Below are positions 19,600 through 31,922 of a stretch of DNA of 64,000 bases, one piece after another. This DNA is from Bolinopsis microptera (lineage: Eukaryota > Ctenophora > Tentaculata > Lobata > Bolinopsidae), in the NCBI RefSeq assembly GCF_026151205.1, contig NC_087073.1, positions 9,562,411-9,626,410 on the forward strand, written 5' to 3'. The notes under the pieces are model-generated. The model was not told the DNA's origin, did not search any database, and worked only from the letters and a program-made list of their open reading frames with translations. The position numbers were made by a program, and so were the translations under genes. Every line of letters starts with the position of its first letter. The first letter of the stretch is position 1.

Positions 19600-20760
19600 G
19601 TAGGGTAAAAAGATCCCCGAAGAATATTGAAAAATCATATTGTCCAAATTCTGTCCCATTTTTAGTTTTTGAAGATGAAATTTCCAGGACCCAAATTTTA
19701 CAGTTTTTACTAAATTTCTCGCCCGCAACCAATTAGTCAGTAAACTATAGATGGCATATGATATGATTGAGGTGCTGGAAGTTTGATTTCGGTCGGAGGA
19801 AGCTCACTGCAGAAAGCTTAACAAAACGAAAATTCATATTTTTGATTTTCCAATTTCTGTCCCATTTTCAAATATGAAAATTTCTGAACACAAATTTGAC
19901 AGATTGGATGGAAATTTTGCCCAGAGACCAATTATTTAGCTAATTGATGATGGTATGAAACCAAATTGAGGTATTGGAAGTCAAAATCCCGAAGAAAATT
20001 GAGAAATCATATTTGATATTGTCCCAAATTCTGTCCCATTTTCAGTTTTTAAAGATGAAATTTCCAGGACCGAAATTTTACAGTTTTGACTAAATTTCTC
20101 GTCTGCAACCAATTAGTCAGTCAACTATAGATGGCATATGACATGATTGAGGTGCTGGAAGTTTGATTTCGGTCGGAGGAAGCTCACTGCAGAAACCTTA
20201 ACAAAACAAAAATTCATATTTTCCAATTTCTGTCCCATTTTCAAATATGAACATTTCTGAACACAAATTTGACTGAATGGATGGACATTTTGCCCAGAGA
20301 CTAATTTGAATTAGTCAGTTAATTGATAATGGTATAAAACCAAATTGAGGTATTGGAATCCAATTTTCTTCGGGATTTTGGCTTCCAATGGAAGCCAAAA
20401 TCCCGAAGAAAATTAAAAAATCATATTGTCCCAAATTCTGTCTCATTTTCAGTTTTTGAAGATAAAAATTACGCAGTTTTGACTGAATATTTTAACATAA
20501 GTCAATGTGAGTGACACAAGTCAGTGTGAGTGACACAAGTCACCATTGAGGTACTGGAAGCCGCATATTCGGAGAAAACTTTGATAAAACTAAAAGGAAT
20601 ATTATGAAAATGTCTTAGTCCTACTGCCACTGGTAGGACATTTTCAAATTTCAGGTTTCCGCGACTTAAATTTCACTGTTTTTACTACATTTTTCTTGAA
20701 TAACCAATTAATTTGTTTCGGCTTTAGATGGCACAAAACACGATTGGGGTACTCATACTG
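19600..20760. repeat. ~380-bp tandem array with alternating half-units
   Basis: CTATAGATGGCATATGA occurs at about 19745 and 20125, and a diverged TTTAGATGGCACA at about 20724. Within each unit two half-units of about 190 bp alternate, each with TTCTGTCCCATTTTCA; one has CGAAGAAAATTGAGAAATC and the other CTGCAGAAA with TTAACAAAAC. No coding frame persists across copies. Confidence 0.75.
20362..20414. repeat. Perfect 53-nt hairpin
   Basis: AATTTTCTTCGGGATTTTGG is mirrored exactly around a single central base at 20388, giving a 26-bp stem with effectively no loop. It sits at a junction between half-units of the tandem array, where one half-unit has been copied in inverted orientation. Confidence 0.9.
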
Positions 20761-21109
20761 AAAGTTAAATTAACAAAGAAAGCTTTGATAAACAGAAAGT
20801 TATCACAATAGAAGAAGATCTTTTGGACCGTTTTAATACTTTTGTATTTTAGAATTAGATCATAAAACGGCCAACCGGTTGAATAGTAGTAATACGTTAA
20901 ATTAATCCAAGATTGCTGCTTAAACAATATTAATAGTTTAAACTTACCGGAACAAATGAATATGTACTTATCAAATCACCAACTAGTTGTTGAACTTAAA
21001 GTTCATTAAGGCTTCCTTAATAATAACCGTACTAAAGTTATAAAACTTCAATATCAAATATGATTTGTTTTGGTTTGTTATGTTGTAAGACTCACCAGCA
21101 TACACCTCT

Positions 21110-21304
21110 ATGTTATTTGCTATAAATTCTGATATTTTTATGGAAGGGAGACGGGGTAGACCATGTTTAAACTTATTAGATGTTATTAGAAAAGACTTGA
21201 CTAGTAGAAATCTTGATATTAGACTTAAGAATTTGACTGATTTCGAAGACCTTAGATTTTTGGCTTTAGATAGGGAGGAATGGAAGAAGTTAGAAGATGG
21301 TTGA
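21110..21304 (+). pseudogene. LINE-like C-terminal remnant
   Basis: The short frame contains GRRGRPCLNLLDVIRKDL and ends ALDREEWKKLEDG. A basic GRP motif, a DVI.KDL helix and a final DRxxW are typical of the C-terminal tail of non-LTR retrotransposon polymerases. No reverse transcriptase core is visible upstream, so it is a 5'-truncated remnant. The assignment rests on a remembered family pattern. Confidence 0.45.
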
Positions 21305-21499
21305 TGTTTTTGTTTTCTTTTTTATGCGTTTTGATATCTATAAGGTGCCTAGGATGCTCTTTTAAAGAGATATTTCGTACTTTGAAAGATTTACTACTAC
21401 TATGTTGTATTATGTTACTTCGGCTTCCTGTAATTGGCTGGTTGCACTTGTGTAACATTGTGGCTGTTGGAATACACCGAAGTAAAATAAGTGTCTAGA

Positions 21500-24400
21500 T
21501 AAAAAAATGGTATATGGTTTACTGCATAAATTATCGATCAGAGTAGGTCATATGTATTCTCCTCGGCAGGCCTATAAATACACGCTGCCTATAATAATTA
21601 ACGGCCATTTAAAAGGCCTCATTTTGATAAGCTATAGCATATATGTAGTAGATTTGGATAATTGATTAGCCTTGTTGGCTATTATATGTTGCTTTAGTGT
21701 TCAGATAAGCACCGCCCGTATGTCGCACTTTCACCAGAAAGGTCGATCTTCTAGTTCAGTAACTGGTAACTTTGGCACAGGACTTGGTACTGAAGAGGGG
21801 TTCTTGAAACATATAAGTGATACGAACTAACGAACATGGCTTTGAGCATTATTCGCCATCGTTATTCCGTGTTATGCGATACCAACTACGAACTACGGTA
21901 CAAGATTTGGGATGCGGAGACGTACCTGCCTTCTCTAAGGCACTTGAATAGTTTATAATTATGCAGTGCAAAGTACATGCTGCACGACGCACGTTAAGTA
22001 GGAGCAGTCAGCGGTTGAGAGGTTACGTACAATCATACATTAACATTGCAACTGAGCTATATGTGCTCGTTTTGTCAAAAATTATCGATTAATTTAGCCC
22101 GAACTTGCCTTCCTCATATGGGAACAGTACTGCTATTCCTCTCCCAGCACTCGTATAGTTTCAGTATTATATCTGGGCTTCAAGATTTCTCTTATTACCA
22201 TGACTTGAAGATAAGTACTCGCAGTGAACAGTTGACTGCTTCTCACTTATCCATCTGCTGCGTGATTTAGCAACTCCTAAAACTATAATCAGCTCTGGGT
22301 ACTTATCTAAATAAAAACCCCAGCGATCACCTATGAATTCTGACAGTTTGTGTCTGAATATTATTTTTGGCACATTACAAAGACATATAATATATTATTA
22401 CACAATCCACTTTGCGCTTTTGGTCGATGTCAGCACATACTACTCCGAATGATAATTGTAGATATTTTGGGACAGATTTGATCATTCGTAACCCAACACA
22501 GTTAGGAATTGTCACGACTCAGCTTCTGTTTAGTTAATCAGTTCATTTTAACGTGTCCTGAAACCTGCGCTATAGTAATCGAAACTCGTAATATAACCTG
22601 GACTAGAGACAATTTAGTTTATTGAAACTTGATAGTGTGTGTGATGAATATAGATACATACGTGACTCTTTGACGTGGCTGATTGGATGATTCTTGATTG
22701 CTGCCTACTTTAATTTAGGACCAGCATGATATGCGTCGTACCGTTTATATGTTCTCTTTAAAATGATTTGAGTATGTGACTTATATGCTCATAATTTACT
22801 ATTTCTAGTGAATGATCAGTGAAATCTAACTTTTGATGAGGTTAGGTTAGGTTAGGTTGCAAGTTTGACATAATGTTAACCTAAGAGTAAGACTCTTCTT
22901 TGTGAGTTAACAATGATTACACATACAATATTGTTTTTAATCTGCAGTTGTTCTCGTGAAACTCTAACAGCATAATATATTTTATAAGTCTTCTTTGTCC
23001 AATACAATCATATCCCCGCTCATATAACTGTTCTGGTGGTGATTTGTGCCGTACCCAAACTATATACAGAGTGGTATAAGTATATAAACGTGAGCTACAC
23101 TAACGTTTGGGGACTTATAATATAATGGAGATAAAACGGTAATTTTTCAATTTTAGATTTCTTTATTCATCTCACACAGTGCATGTTAACAATTGTGTAA
23201 TTTATACTTACAACCTGGATCATTTGATACATTTGGTCGTGTTTACAAATAAAGCTGGTATGTAGAAGAGATAATATCTTGCTTTTAGTGTTATCGTCAC
23301 TACTTTAACGAGATTTCTGCGTTATCAATTTTCAGTAATTAAATGGGGCACAGTGAGCAGTTATAAGACCGATTAGAGCATTTTTGTTTGATAATTAGTT
23401 CTAGTCACTGCTTATCAGCTTTACTAAAGTGTTTAGCTTGTTTCATACTATACTATAAGTTTCCGAGTGGAGTTGAACTTGTAGTTGTACCCCATCCATA
23501 ATTACTTACATGCTACGAATTTTGACTGATTAAATTCTGCCTTTGTTACAATTTTTACGTTCGAGTTAATAAACTATGATGATTATATGAATTTTACTTG
23601 ATAGAGTGCTTATCTTAAAGTTAAATGTTTTTACAGGCTCTAATGATGCAGTTTTACGAAGATTTCAAGCCTTACGTTGTGTGTTTCCCTTCGTGTCCAA
23701 AATCATTATAATATTGATAAATACTGCACCTAACGCCATTATACATTACAAGATCAAAGAATATTGAAAGTATAATTTTTCCTAGCTATGATCCCGGTCC
23801 TAATCCCGGTCTTATTCCCGGTCCCGGCTTAATCCTGGTCCTGGCACTTTTTTCCAGTCCCGGTGCCGGCCGAAAAAGGGGTCCCGGTCGAACCTTTGTA
23901 TACTTATACTACACAGTCTGTGTAGTATAAGTATATAAACGTTTTACAGCTGATCCCTTCACTGATCATTTAATTTATTGATTTTTGATAGGAATATAAT
24001 ATCATGAATTTACTACCATATAACCAAAGTATTGATCGATAATGAGATTGATTTGAGAGTGGTATAGGTGCGATAAAATCACTTATTGACATGATTCATA
24101 GGGAGATGAAAGGACTTTACATGTCATGTGACCATCAGATATAATAGCAAAGCTCTTCATGACCACTGTGATAAAAGTTACCATCTTAGTCTTTATACTT
24201 GCCTTGTCACATTAACTGCAGAATTAGTTGAATTTCATGACATTGCTTAAATCATTTATAAACAATTTTGTATTTATAAACGATAATGTACTATAAACGA
24301 TTTTGTATTTTTTGTATTTATAAATAAATACAAACTTGATCTAGTGATGGCAATCATTTTAATTATTCGACGCCTTATTTGAGCTTCCTATTAAAACTAT

Positions 24401-24600
24401 ATCTCAGAAGCTGTCAAGATAATGGATGTGCAAGCAATTGATATTAGTCTGCTCTCTCTGCATGCACGGTATGTCGGGATGTGACCTGGTTAATGGTTAC
24501 CATTTTGAGTCGATTATTATTAATCGAAATAACCGATGGGAATCGCTCCTTCCCTGCAGCAAATTCAATTAAAAGGTTTAATAGTTTACTATCACTACTT
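21500..24600. other. Gene-poor AT-rich stretch
   Basis: No exon can be supported. It holds four GGTTA pentamers near 22840, two copies of GTATAAGTATATAAACG (about 23078 and 23928), a degenerate CCCGGTCC-rich block at 23790-23890 and a perfect hairpin at 23899-23935. These may be the worn ends of a DNA transposon, but no transposase was found. Confidence 0.45.
23899..23935. repeat. Perfect 37-nt hairpin
   Basis: TATACTTATACTACACAG and its exact reverse complement flank a single T at 23917. It directly follows the CCCGGTCC-rich block (23790-23890) and overlaps one of two GTATAAGTATATAAACG copies. Confidence 0.9.
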
Positions 24601-24628
24601 TTACACAACGTTTTACTAACTTAGTTCT

Positions 24629-24835
24629 TTGAACCTTCTTTTACAAGATGTATCTAAAATTTACCGTCGTCTTACCCCCAAAGACCTCATACAACTAATG
24701 TTTAGCCCTAGACGTATAAACCATGACCTCAACTTCAACCCGAATTTATATTCCCTGTCCACCACAACAAGACCTAAGGAACCTCTTGATATTAATGATA
24801 GGTCGTGGGTAGGACGATTTAATTTTAAATTGTAG
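24629..24835 (+). pseudogene. Unrecognised ORF fragment, possible retroelement tail
   Basis: This 68-codon frame ends with a natural stop and has protein-like composition (DVSKIYRRLTPKDLIQLM, then NDRSWVGRFNFKL). It has no recognised domain, no initiating context and no obvious splice partner. A degraded mobile-element C-terminus is one guess. Confidence 0.25.
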
Positions 24836-26076
24836 AATTCTTACTGAAGCTTCAGTGATGAGTACGAAATTTCGAAAGTTGCAAAGCAAAATGTAAAATT
24901 AATTTTCTTTAAATTAACAAAATTCCTAGTTAGTCACAGTAAAGCCTTAATGAAGTATAATTACCTAATTTAGCTGTATAATTATTTACGTTAGCTGCAT
25001 AGTGCATAATTACTTGTACCCTAGATTAATACAATTTTTATTTTGGACAATTGGCTACTTAACTCCACGGTGCAATGTGCATGCAGAAAATGTAAAAGCA
25101 GTCAGTTTAATTATTTTGGCTTTGCTACTTTAACAGTTTTGAATTTGATAATTTTAATAATGATGAAGTTCGTGTTTATTCCATTATCTCGCAGCACGTC
25201 TACAAGTTGACCAGGATAATGCCCTCCTGTAAGTGTAATGCCAGTCTAAAGACCACGTTGTTCGGTGTTTGATGTTGCTCTCTATTTTATTTGTGAGATG
25301 GTGTTGCGTATATTCTGTTATCAGATCATTGTCGAGTGTATATGTTTAATTTTAGCAAGATATTGTGTTATCGTAATTCGTATTGTTCCCTATTGTGTTG
25401 GTACAGAGGATATCCTTGTTGTATCGGCACACTTACCTGAGCAATGAACAATGAATTGAAGCTGGAGGTTCCTTGCAGTTTGCACAGACCAACCTTCAGT
25501 CGAGTTGTATTTAAAACCCAGATAATATGTAGAATGTAGATCACCAAAAGGACTGATCATACTGTTTGCTTTATCAAATATTTTCATAATATGTAATTAC
25601 AACTTCCCTGTGAAATGGTAAGTTGCATACATTCATGTTAAATCAACATTCGTGCCGCTTTAATCGATAATTGTTTACTACTATCTCACGACATCAATCA
25701 AATCTCAGACATGTAAAGATGCAAAACACCTTTGTTTCTGAGAACCTGGCAATCTTGGAGTTTTTAACAGAATTGTCGATATGTATTGCTCTCGGCAGCA
25801 ATGTATCAGTTCTTATCAGGAAGTCCAAGTCGAAGAGAATGCATGCCACCCCTCTTCTAGTCATTCGGGTAGCGTTATAATCAAATAATTATTTTAAACT
25901 TTCTTGTCGATGGGATTTGGTGTCGATATTTAAATCTGATATGAAATTAGAGTATTCCTACAACTAGAGTAATCATGTATTCTTGTGTAACCATGCGACA
26001 TTGCGACTCATAAACAATATTCCAATCCGGATTTTACATAGAGTAATCATGTAAATAAAAACCAACACAATTTCAG

Positions 26077-27170
26077 ATGTTTTATTCAGACCTGTTTTTT
26101 TGCATTGGATTTGGACTGCTAGCAGTGATCAGCAACCTGACCTCCTCGTACCACAAGCTTCACTGCAACTGGAACACGGGACTTTACATCACAGGATTGG
26201 TTTCAGCTTCTATTACAGTTGTCCAAACCAGAGTCTTAACCAGCTCACTTACACAGAGGCTTGTGGAGGGTTAGTCAAACTTTAAAGTTTCTTTTTTATA
26301 AGATTAATGTTTCATTCTTGAAGCCAAAATTCCTGAATATTTTTTCGATTTCTTGTCGTGAAAGGAGGTTTAGATTGCACTAAAAAAGTTCTACTTTAAC
26401 TGATATATAAACACACAGATAATTTCTCGAAGAAAAAGATGCTGAGTACAACACTGTTCCTTACTCTGGACCTTCTTACCTTACTCTGCCAACTCTACTT
26501 CAACCCTGACAATCCAGTGTGGCCGGTACTTTACCACTTTACCCACCTTTCCCTCCACTACATCATCACTTTCCACCACTCCAGTGTCCTCCAGAGACTA
26601 GAACACGTCACCAGTGTCAAACAACACCTCATGACCAAATTAATCAACAATAAAAAGGCAGAAACATCAGCAGAAAAGGCCATGATACCACGACCTTCGT
26701 TCAAAGCATCACCCCTCAGACGACCAACAAGGTCATGGTCCTTCGAAGAGACAACACGTGACAGAACCGCTCGGGAAGAAAACAGAAAGAAGTTGGTAGA
26801 TCTCAGCTCAAACGAGGGCCTCTACGACAGTCTGACATTTTACCTAACTATAGTATGCTGTGTGCTGTACCTGCCTCTGGTCCTCGGTGAGAGAACCGTC
26901 TTCTCGGTCTACTTTCTAACTCTGTTCAGTACAGCCTGGTCCACCGTTATCTCTTACTGTGTCCAGGAGGGGTGCTGGCACACTTTCTATATCTGTTTAG
27001 GGTGGAGTGATAAGATGAGCTATCGTAAGGGTATAGACAGAAGTGTTTCCTTTAATGAGATGATTCAGTGTATGGAGTTTGATGATACTCAAGTTTCACC
27101 TGGGCCGTTAAACAGTAAGATAACCTTCGTAGACTCTATCACCAGACAGTCTCACCCAGGCAGATTGTGA
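26077..27170 (+). CDS. Unrecognised multi-pass membrane protein, two visible exons
   Basis: Exons 26077-26269 and 26419-27170 join in frame across a GT-AG intron (one base plus two make an Asp codon), giving 314 residues. About six hydrophobic segments are visible: residues 4-21, 35-52, 72-91, 101-118, 202-221 and 224-245. Between segments 4 and 5 is a basic, Ser/Arg-rich loop of about 80 residues (RPSFKASPLRRPTRSWS); the tail is hydrophilic. I do not recognise the family; a small transporter, a channel-like protein or a GPCR-derived protein are all open. The first ATG directly follows TTTCAG, so that AG may be an acceptor with a 5' UTR or earlier coding exon upstream. AATAAA near 27588 is a possible poly(A) signal. 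The gene converges on the ABHD14-like gene. Confidence 0.7.
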
Positions 27171-28019
27171 TTGTTTATGTAGTTGTACACTTACAGTTTA
27201 TACATAGTTAAGTATAGATATTTTAGTTTAAGTTTCGCGTCACAAAAAAAAACATCTCGATTGAAGACAGGTCACACGTTATTGATACACTAAGAACCGT
27301 TGAAGCTCCGAACTGTTATAACTTTTGTTACAATTAATACTTATATGATTTGTCATGGTGGATGATAATGCTAATAATTGATTATTAGCTACTGTCGTGC
27401 ACTTGATGAACTTAAAACTAATGCTTGATTCTTTTTTGCGTTTTCATTTTATCATAAATGATATTTTAAAAATACTTGTCCACAATATTGAGATTGGCAA
27501 ACTTGATTATTCGATTTGCATACTATATTTGACAATTGACAAGCATATTATTACGCCAAACTTGCATCGCAATTCACAAATATCAAATAAAATTGTTCAA
27601 CAAATATTAAAATTCGTGCACATCAAAACCACTGCAGTTCTCTGAAACTGTGAATTAAAAAGTAATTAATCATCAAAGCTTGATGGCGAAATGTCGGTTA
27701 GTGGCTAAAAAAGCGGTTAGTATTATTAAAACAGTTGTTAAATACAATAAGCATGATAAGACTCATGCTGAATATCACGATGCTTTAATTCTATAAATAT
27801 ATTCTATAATATTTAATTCTATAAATATCATACTGTCAGCGGATCGGTTGTCAATTCATATTATTATTCATCGTTGATAAGATATCAACAGTTCCAGCCC
27901 TCCAAGAAACGAAATTGTAATACTGTTCGAGGGACAAGAAGTTAGAAGCAATCTTGCAGTGGAGCCCATCGGCCTGATTCCGTTCGCTCTAAACATTTTA
28001 TGAAAATGCCGAAATTAGA

Positions 28020-30336
28020 TCACTTTTCTCCCTTTATTCTAGAGAATCTATGAGCAGGGTTATATCCCAAGTCTTGAAATGTGGACTCCTCAGGGTTCTG
28101 TTTAGCCTGGAACCTGCTGAAAGCATCCCCGCCCTGTGGTCGGGGTACTTGGTACTGTGGCTGATTCTGATTATTGTACCCGTACTGATTATTCATATTT
28201 CCAAGATTAGGATTAGTCCCGCTTCCTTCTTCATTGCTTTGTTCATGCTGGCTAATCTCTTGTAATTCTCTGTCGTACTCATATGCCAGTCCTTCCATAA
28301 ACGCTTGTAATGCAGCGTGGAAGTAGAGCTTACTGTGTTTGTTAGAGTAGAAGTTGTTCTTCAAGTCTGGCAGTGCGTGTATCTGTAAATATCAACTTAT
28401 AAACTCGTACATGATAGCAACGATTACAATATTTGTACAATAGTTAGGTTTATTTCAATTATAAGAAAATAAATGTTTACAACAATCATGACCATTGACC
28501 TTAATTCATCACAGGCCTTGAATGAGTTATACGAGGTGCTAAAAATAGGAAAATATAAATAACCGATGCCTCTTACCTCGCACCGAGGAATAAGATCAAG
28601 CTGCTGGTTAACCTCCATATTAACAAACTGATCCTTAGCTCCGCTCACCACAACAGTCCTAGTAGCGGTATTCATGTGAGACTTGGCAGGCTCTACAAAG
28701 TTACTGTAGGTAGTGCCTCGTGGGGAGATGAACACTGCGCCCTCTATAAAACTGTTGTCTTGTCGGTACACCCCGTGGTGGAGATAGTATGGGAGAAGTT
28801 TCTCACATCCTGTTTCCACACAAACCAGGATCAGGTTGTATTCCAGCTCGAACAGGGATACTATCTACAGGGGACAAATTTTAGTGAATTTAGCTAGCAA
28901 ATCTGTGGATACTTACCTCGTTCAGCTGTATTAATGACGTTTCGATTTTATGTTTTGTATGTTCGAAATAAGTTTCTTAATATAAATGTAATCTCACCAT
29001 GTTTGAATTGAACCATGAACAAAACAAAAACTTCTCCAAAGTTATATATATAAAGGCTATATATAAAGAACCGAACCTCAGTGAAGAATCCTTCATAAGT
29101 TTCCGGGATATGGATTGGCGGATCACTCTTACCATATCCTATCATGTCTATAGCAACAGCTCTAGCTCCGTGGGCACTAAGGAAGTCCAATGTTCCCAAC
29201 TTGTTGAACATTTCGCCTGGGATTGTACAAATATTGTACATGATCTGAACAATCGTACACTTAAAGATTTCAGCAATCTAACTCTAAGTCAATTTTAAAG
29301 AAAGCTTTTTATCACTGATAACTAAAGAGTTCTTACCACTTGAATTCTCGCTATGGATGAGAAGAACGGTATGGTTAGCCATGCCCTCTGATTCCTTGAT
29401 CCTATAAAAAACCCGCCTCCCTCCCAGTCGTAACTCTTTATAACCCCTCGTTTGTGCTTCCTCCGCCTCTTTCTTGGCTACCTTCGCATCTGTCGTAAAA
29501 TCACCCAAATCTGCCGCCACATAGATGCTCAAAGATATTATAGTCAACATGAAGATAACACAGTAAGTTTTCAAGCATACCAAACACCACCGGGCTTTCT
29601 TCGCCGTATCATCGTCCGACATGGCAATGTCGAAACTCTGTTTGCTCATACTTGTACTACTATCGTCTATATACTTCTCGTGGCTCATTTTTGTCATGTA
29701 CGGTGAAGTTTCCATGATGTCCATGACTACTCCAGAGTCCGCCAGGTCAACCTGTCTAGGGAACCGTTTGGGAGAGAAGGTTGATGGTTCCACACCAGCC
29801 TGGACCAGTTCGTAGTGATCGTACGACAAATCGTCCCCTTCGTCTTCATAGGGCAACGCCCCGCCGCGATAAGGAGCACTGTCTCTGTAGCCCAGACTCT
29901 CGTCACCGTACGGAACAGGAAACGGCGGGTTTTCGGAGTACATGGGAGGGGGCCTTTTCTTCTTTTCTTTTCTTTTGCCACTATCTTCGGAGTCTGTGGA
30001 ATGAACTTTGGTAGGTTTTGTGTACTCGGGAATTTCTTCTTTCTCTCCCATAACCACATCTTGAGACTGAAACTCTCCCATAACCACATCTTGAGACTGA
30101 AACTCGACTAGTTTACCACCATTTCTAGGATACGAGGGGCCCTGTTTTGCTTCCTCATCACAAGAGCTGGACTCCACTACATTCACAGCACTGGCAGTGG
30201 CCGGCTCATCGAACCAGTCGTCAAAATAAGAAGCAGGATCAAAGTTAAAGACACTAGTCGACTCTTTCAGGATATCACCTAACAAGTCATGGTCGTCAGA
30301 CTCCTGATTAAGGGGTCTGTAACCACTAGACATCAA
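28020..30336 (-). CDS. ABHD14-like alpha/beta-hydrolase-fold membrane protein, probable pseudoenzyme
   Basis: Exons, in order of transcription: 30336-29337, 29216-29077, 28864-28577 and 28382-28020. All are GT-AG and phase-consistent, giving 596 residues. Residues 1-249 are acidic and disordered, with a perfect 10-residue duplication (EFQSQDVVMG). One membrane helix lies at about 253-276, then the hydrolase domain at about 300-508, then an Asn/Gln/Pro-rich tail. Family marks: VLLIHS, then FNKLGTLDFL and AVAIDMIGYGKSDPP, close to the remembered ABHD14 pattern LGTLxxL...RAVAxDxPGYGxS. Against that pattern the nucleophile elbow (SPSLSG) is CVETGC, so the Ser is Gly399, and the His of GH.CYL is replaced by Asn-Asn; the acid Asp458 (AKDQF) remains. 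A single-pass protein with a catalytically dead lumenal or extracellular domain is inferred. A possible extra mini-exon near 28916-28950 (followed by GTAAGT) cannot be excluded, but its phase does not fit. Confidence 0.8.
30050..30111 (-). repeat. In-frame 30-bp tandem duplication in coding sequence
   Basis: The block encoding EFQSQDVVMG occurs twice back to back with identical nucleotides inside exon 1 of the ABHD14-like gene. Exact identity points to a recent duplication. It lies in the disordered N-terminal region, so it changes length without touching the folded domain. Confidence 0.9.
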
Positions 30337-31715
30337 ATATAAATACTGATATACAAAGACGTATTAGTAAAGAGAGGACGAGAGCAGTGGTACAATATTA
30401 TGTGCTGATGCAATAGCAGTAAAATGATAGGAGACTAGCAATGTAGTTGTACACGAAATGATGATAGCCCCGTTGATTCATGTGGTGAGTGTACCGGTGC
30501 AGTGGTAATTGTTAACAATAAACTGATGTCAGGAAATTTGGCGAAGAGCGAAGGAACTCCTTTTAAATGCTTGCTAATGATTGTATATCAGAGGGTTTTG
30601 ATTGTTGTACTTTTAAACCGGGTATGGTAGAATATTTAACAACTTGAACTACTTTTATTTGAAAACAACTCTATCCGAGGATTAATTTCGGAGAGCTACT
30701 CAACACTTAAAGTATCACTATCACTTTTCATAAGCTCATACATGGTGTCCAGTGTGGTCACATGTATATTATAGTATAGTGTAACCAGAAACTATTTCGC
30801 TTATGGTTCTGTCGATGGTCTAACTCTAAGATCTTGAGTGTACACAATACATACCACTCCGGTTGGAACGTAGCCAAAATACTAACTCTAAGAAGACCCG
30901 GGACCCCCGAACCAGATATTTCATGCTTTCAACATTTGGAAGCCAGTTTACTTCATCCCCAATATGTTTTAAAGTTTGAAAACAAACATTTTAAAACATG
31001 AGCGTACACTATGACTATCTGCTGTTTCACATCAAAGGTGACAAGCCCCTCCAGCATGGCTTCAAGCACGGTCTTGCTTTGCTATTCCATAATATAGAGT
31101 GTTTTACATGTATTGAGTCGCTAGTCAGAGTATGCAAAATTTGTCAGGTTCTTTAAACACTGATTCAAGTAAAAGTAAAACTGTTTTATTAATCAAAATG
31201 ATCGCCTCTTCACGAAAATTTAACAAAACATAACAATTAAGCTCTCATAGTCATAGTCATCATATATATATATATATTTTGTAGCTGTACTGAGTACTCC
31301 TACACATTAAAAGTCGGTGTTGATTAGATCTTCGAAATAAGTCTTTGCAACATTTTATTAAACATCGTTATCTGAGATAAAATTGTTCTAAAAGCAACTG
31401 GAATATTCACAAATCTTTAAAATAACTTACAAACTAGGAAAGGAAAACAAGTCTTAGGAAGACGTACAAAACTATGTGACTTAAAACGGTACAAAACTAA
31501 AATATACTGAGTAATAATCAAACGAAAAGAATGGCTGCGTACATTTTATCTAATCTATTAAAGATTAGTTTCTCGGAAAAAGCTAGATTTCTCTGAATCA
31601 AGCAGTAAAAATATATAAATAGTAATGAATATAACACGTCTCTGATAGCAATATTGTAAACTAAACACGGGTTATTAGGCTGAGATCATGTCAAATAAAA
31701 TAAATAAACTAAACA
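30337..31715. other. Intergenic, no gene seen
   Basis: AT-rich sequence between the start of the ABHD14-like gene and the orphan exon. It holds a short (TA)n tract near 31263 and TTTATT blocks (minus-strand AATAAA) near 31179 and 31351, which could end the transcript carrying the orphan exon. No coding frame is convincing. Confidence 0.45.
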
Positions 31716-31879
31716 CTAAGCTCCAGCGGATTTAAAAAGGATGTGGTTACTATCGAGGGTGTTCATACCCCCATAACGCTCAAGGGTTTTCAATTGGGTC
31801 TGGTAGAACCCCTCTCTAGCTTCCATGGCCTTTTCCCTATCTGCTTGACTTATTTCAGGTTTAAATTCAAGAGCGTCCA
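31716..31879 (-). CDS. Orphan terminal coding exon, unknown gene
   Basis: On the minus strand a good acceptor (TCTGTTATTATAG) is followed by two phase bases and 53 sense codons to a TAG stop. The peptide is strongly protein-like: DALEFKPEISQADREKAMEA, then GFYQTQLKTLERYGGMNTL, ending FKSAGA. It is rich in charged helical sequence and has none of the repeat character of its surroundings. The upstream exon must end with one spare base; I could not find it. A Penelope-like element and a poly-G element now occupy the space upstream. It may be the last exon of a gene whose other exons lie further away, or a relic cut off by the insertions. Function unknown. Confidence 0.5.
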
Positions 31880-31922
31880 CTATAATAACAGAAAGGTGCG
31901 TACTAAGTGAAGAGTTATATAA

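Noticed and set aside
22838-22858. Four GGTTA pentamers, similar to arthropod TTAGG telomere repeats
   Set aside because: Too short to mean anything; it does not indicate an arthropod.
25111-25272. Open frame around FEFDNFNNDEVRVYSIISQH with a GTAAGT at 25229, as an upstream exon of the membrane protein
   Set aside because: The donor leaves one spare base, which puts the 26077 exon out of frame; no alternative acceptor was found.
28916-28960. Possible mini-exon of the ABHD14-like gene before a GTAAGT on the minus strand
   Set aside because: No acceptor gives the required phase, and the model without it matches the remembered family spacing.
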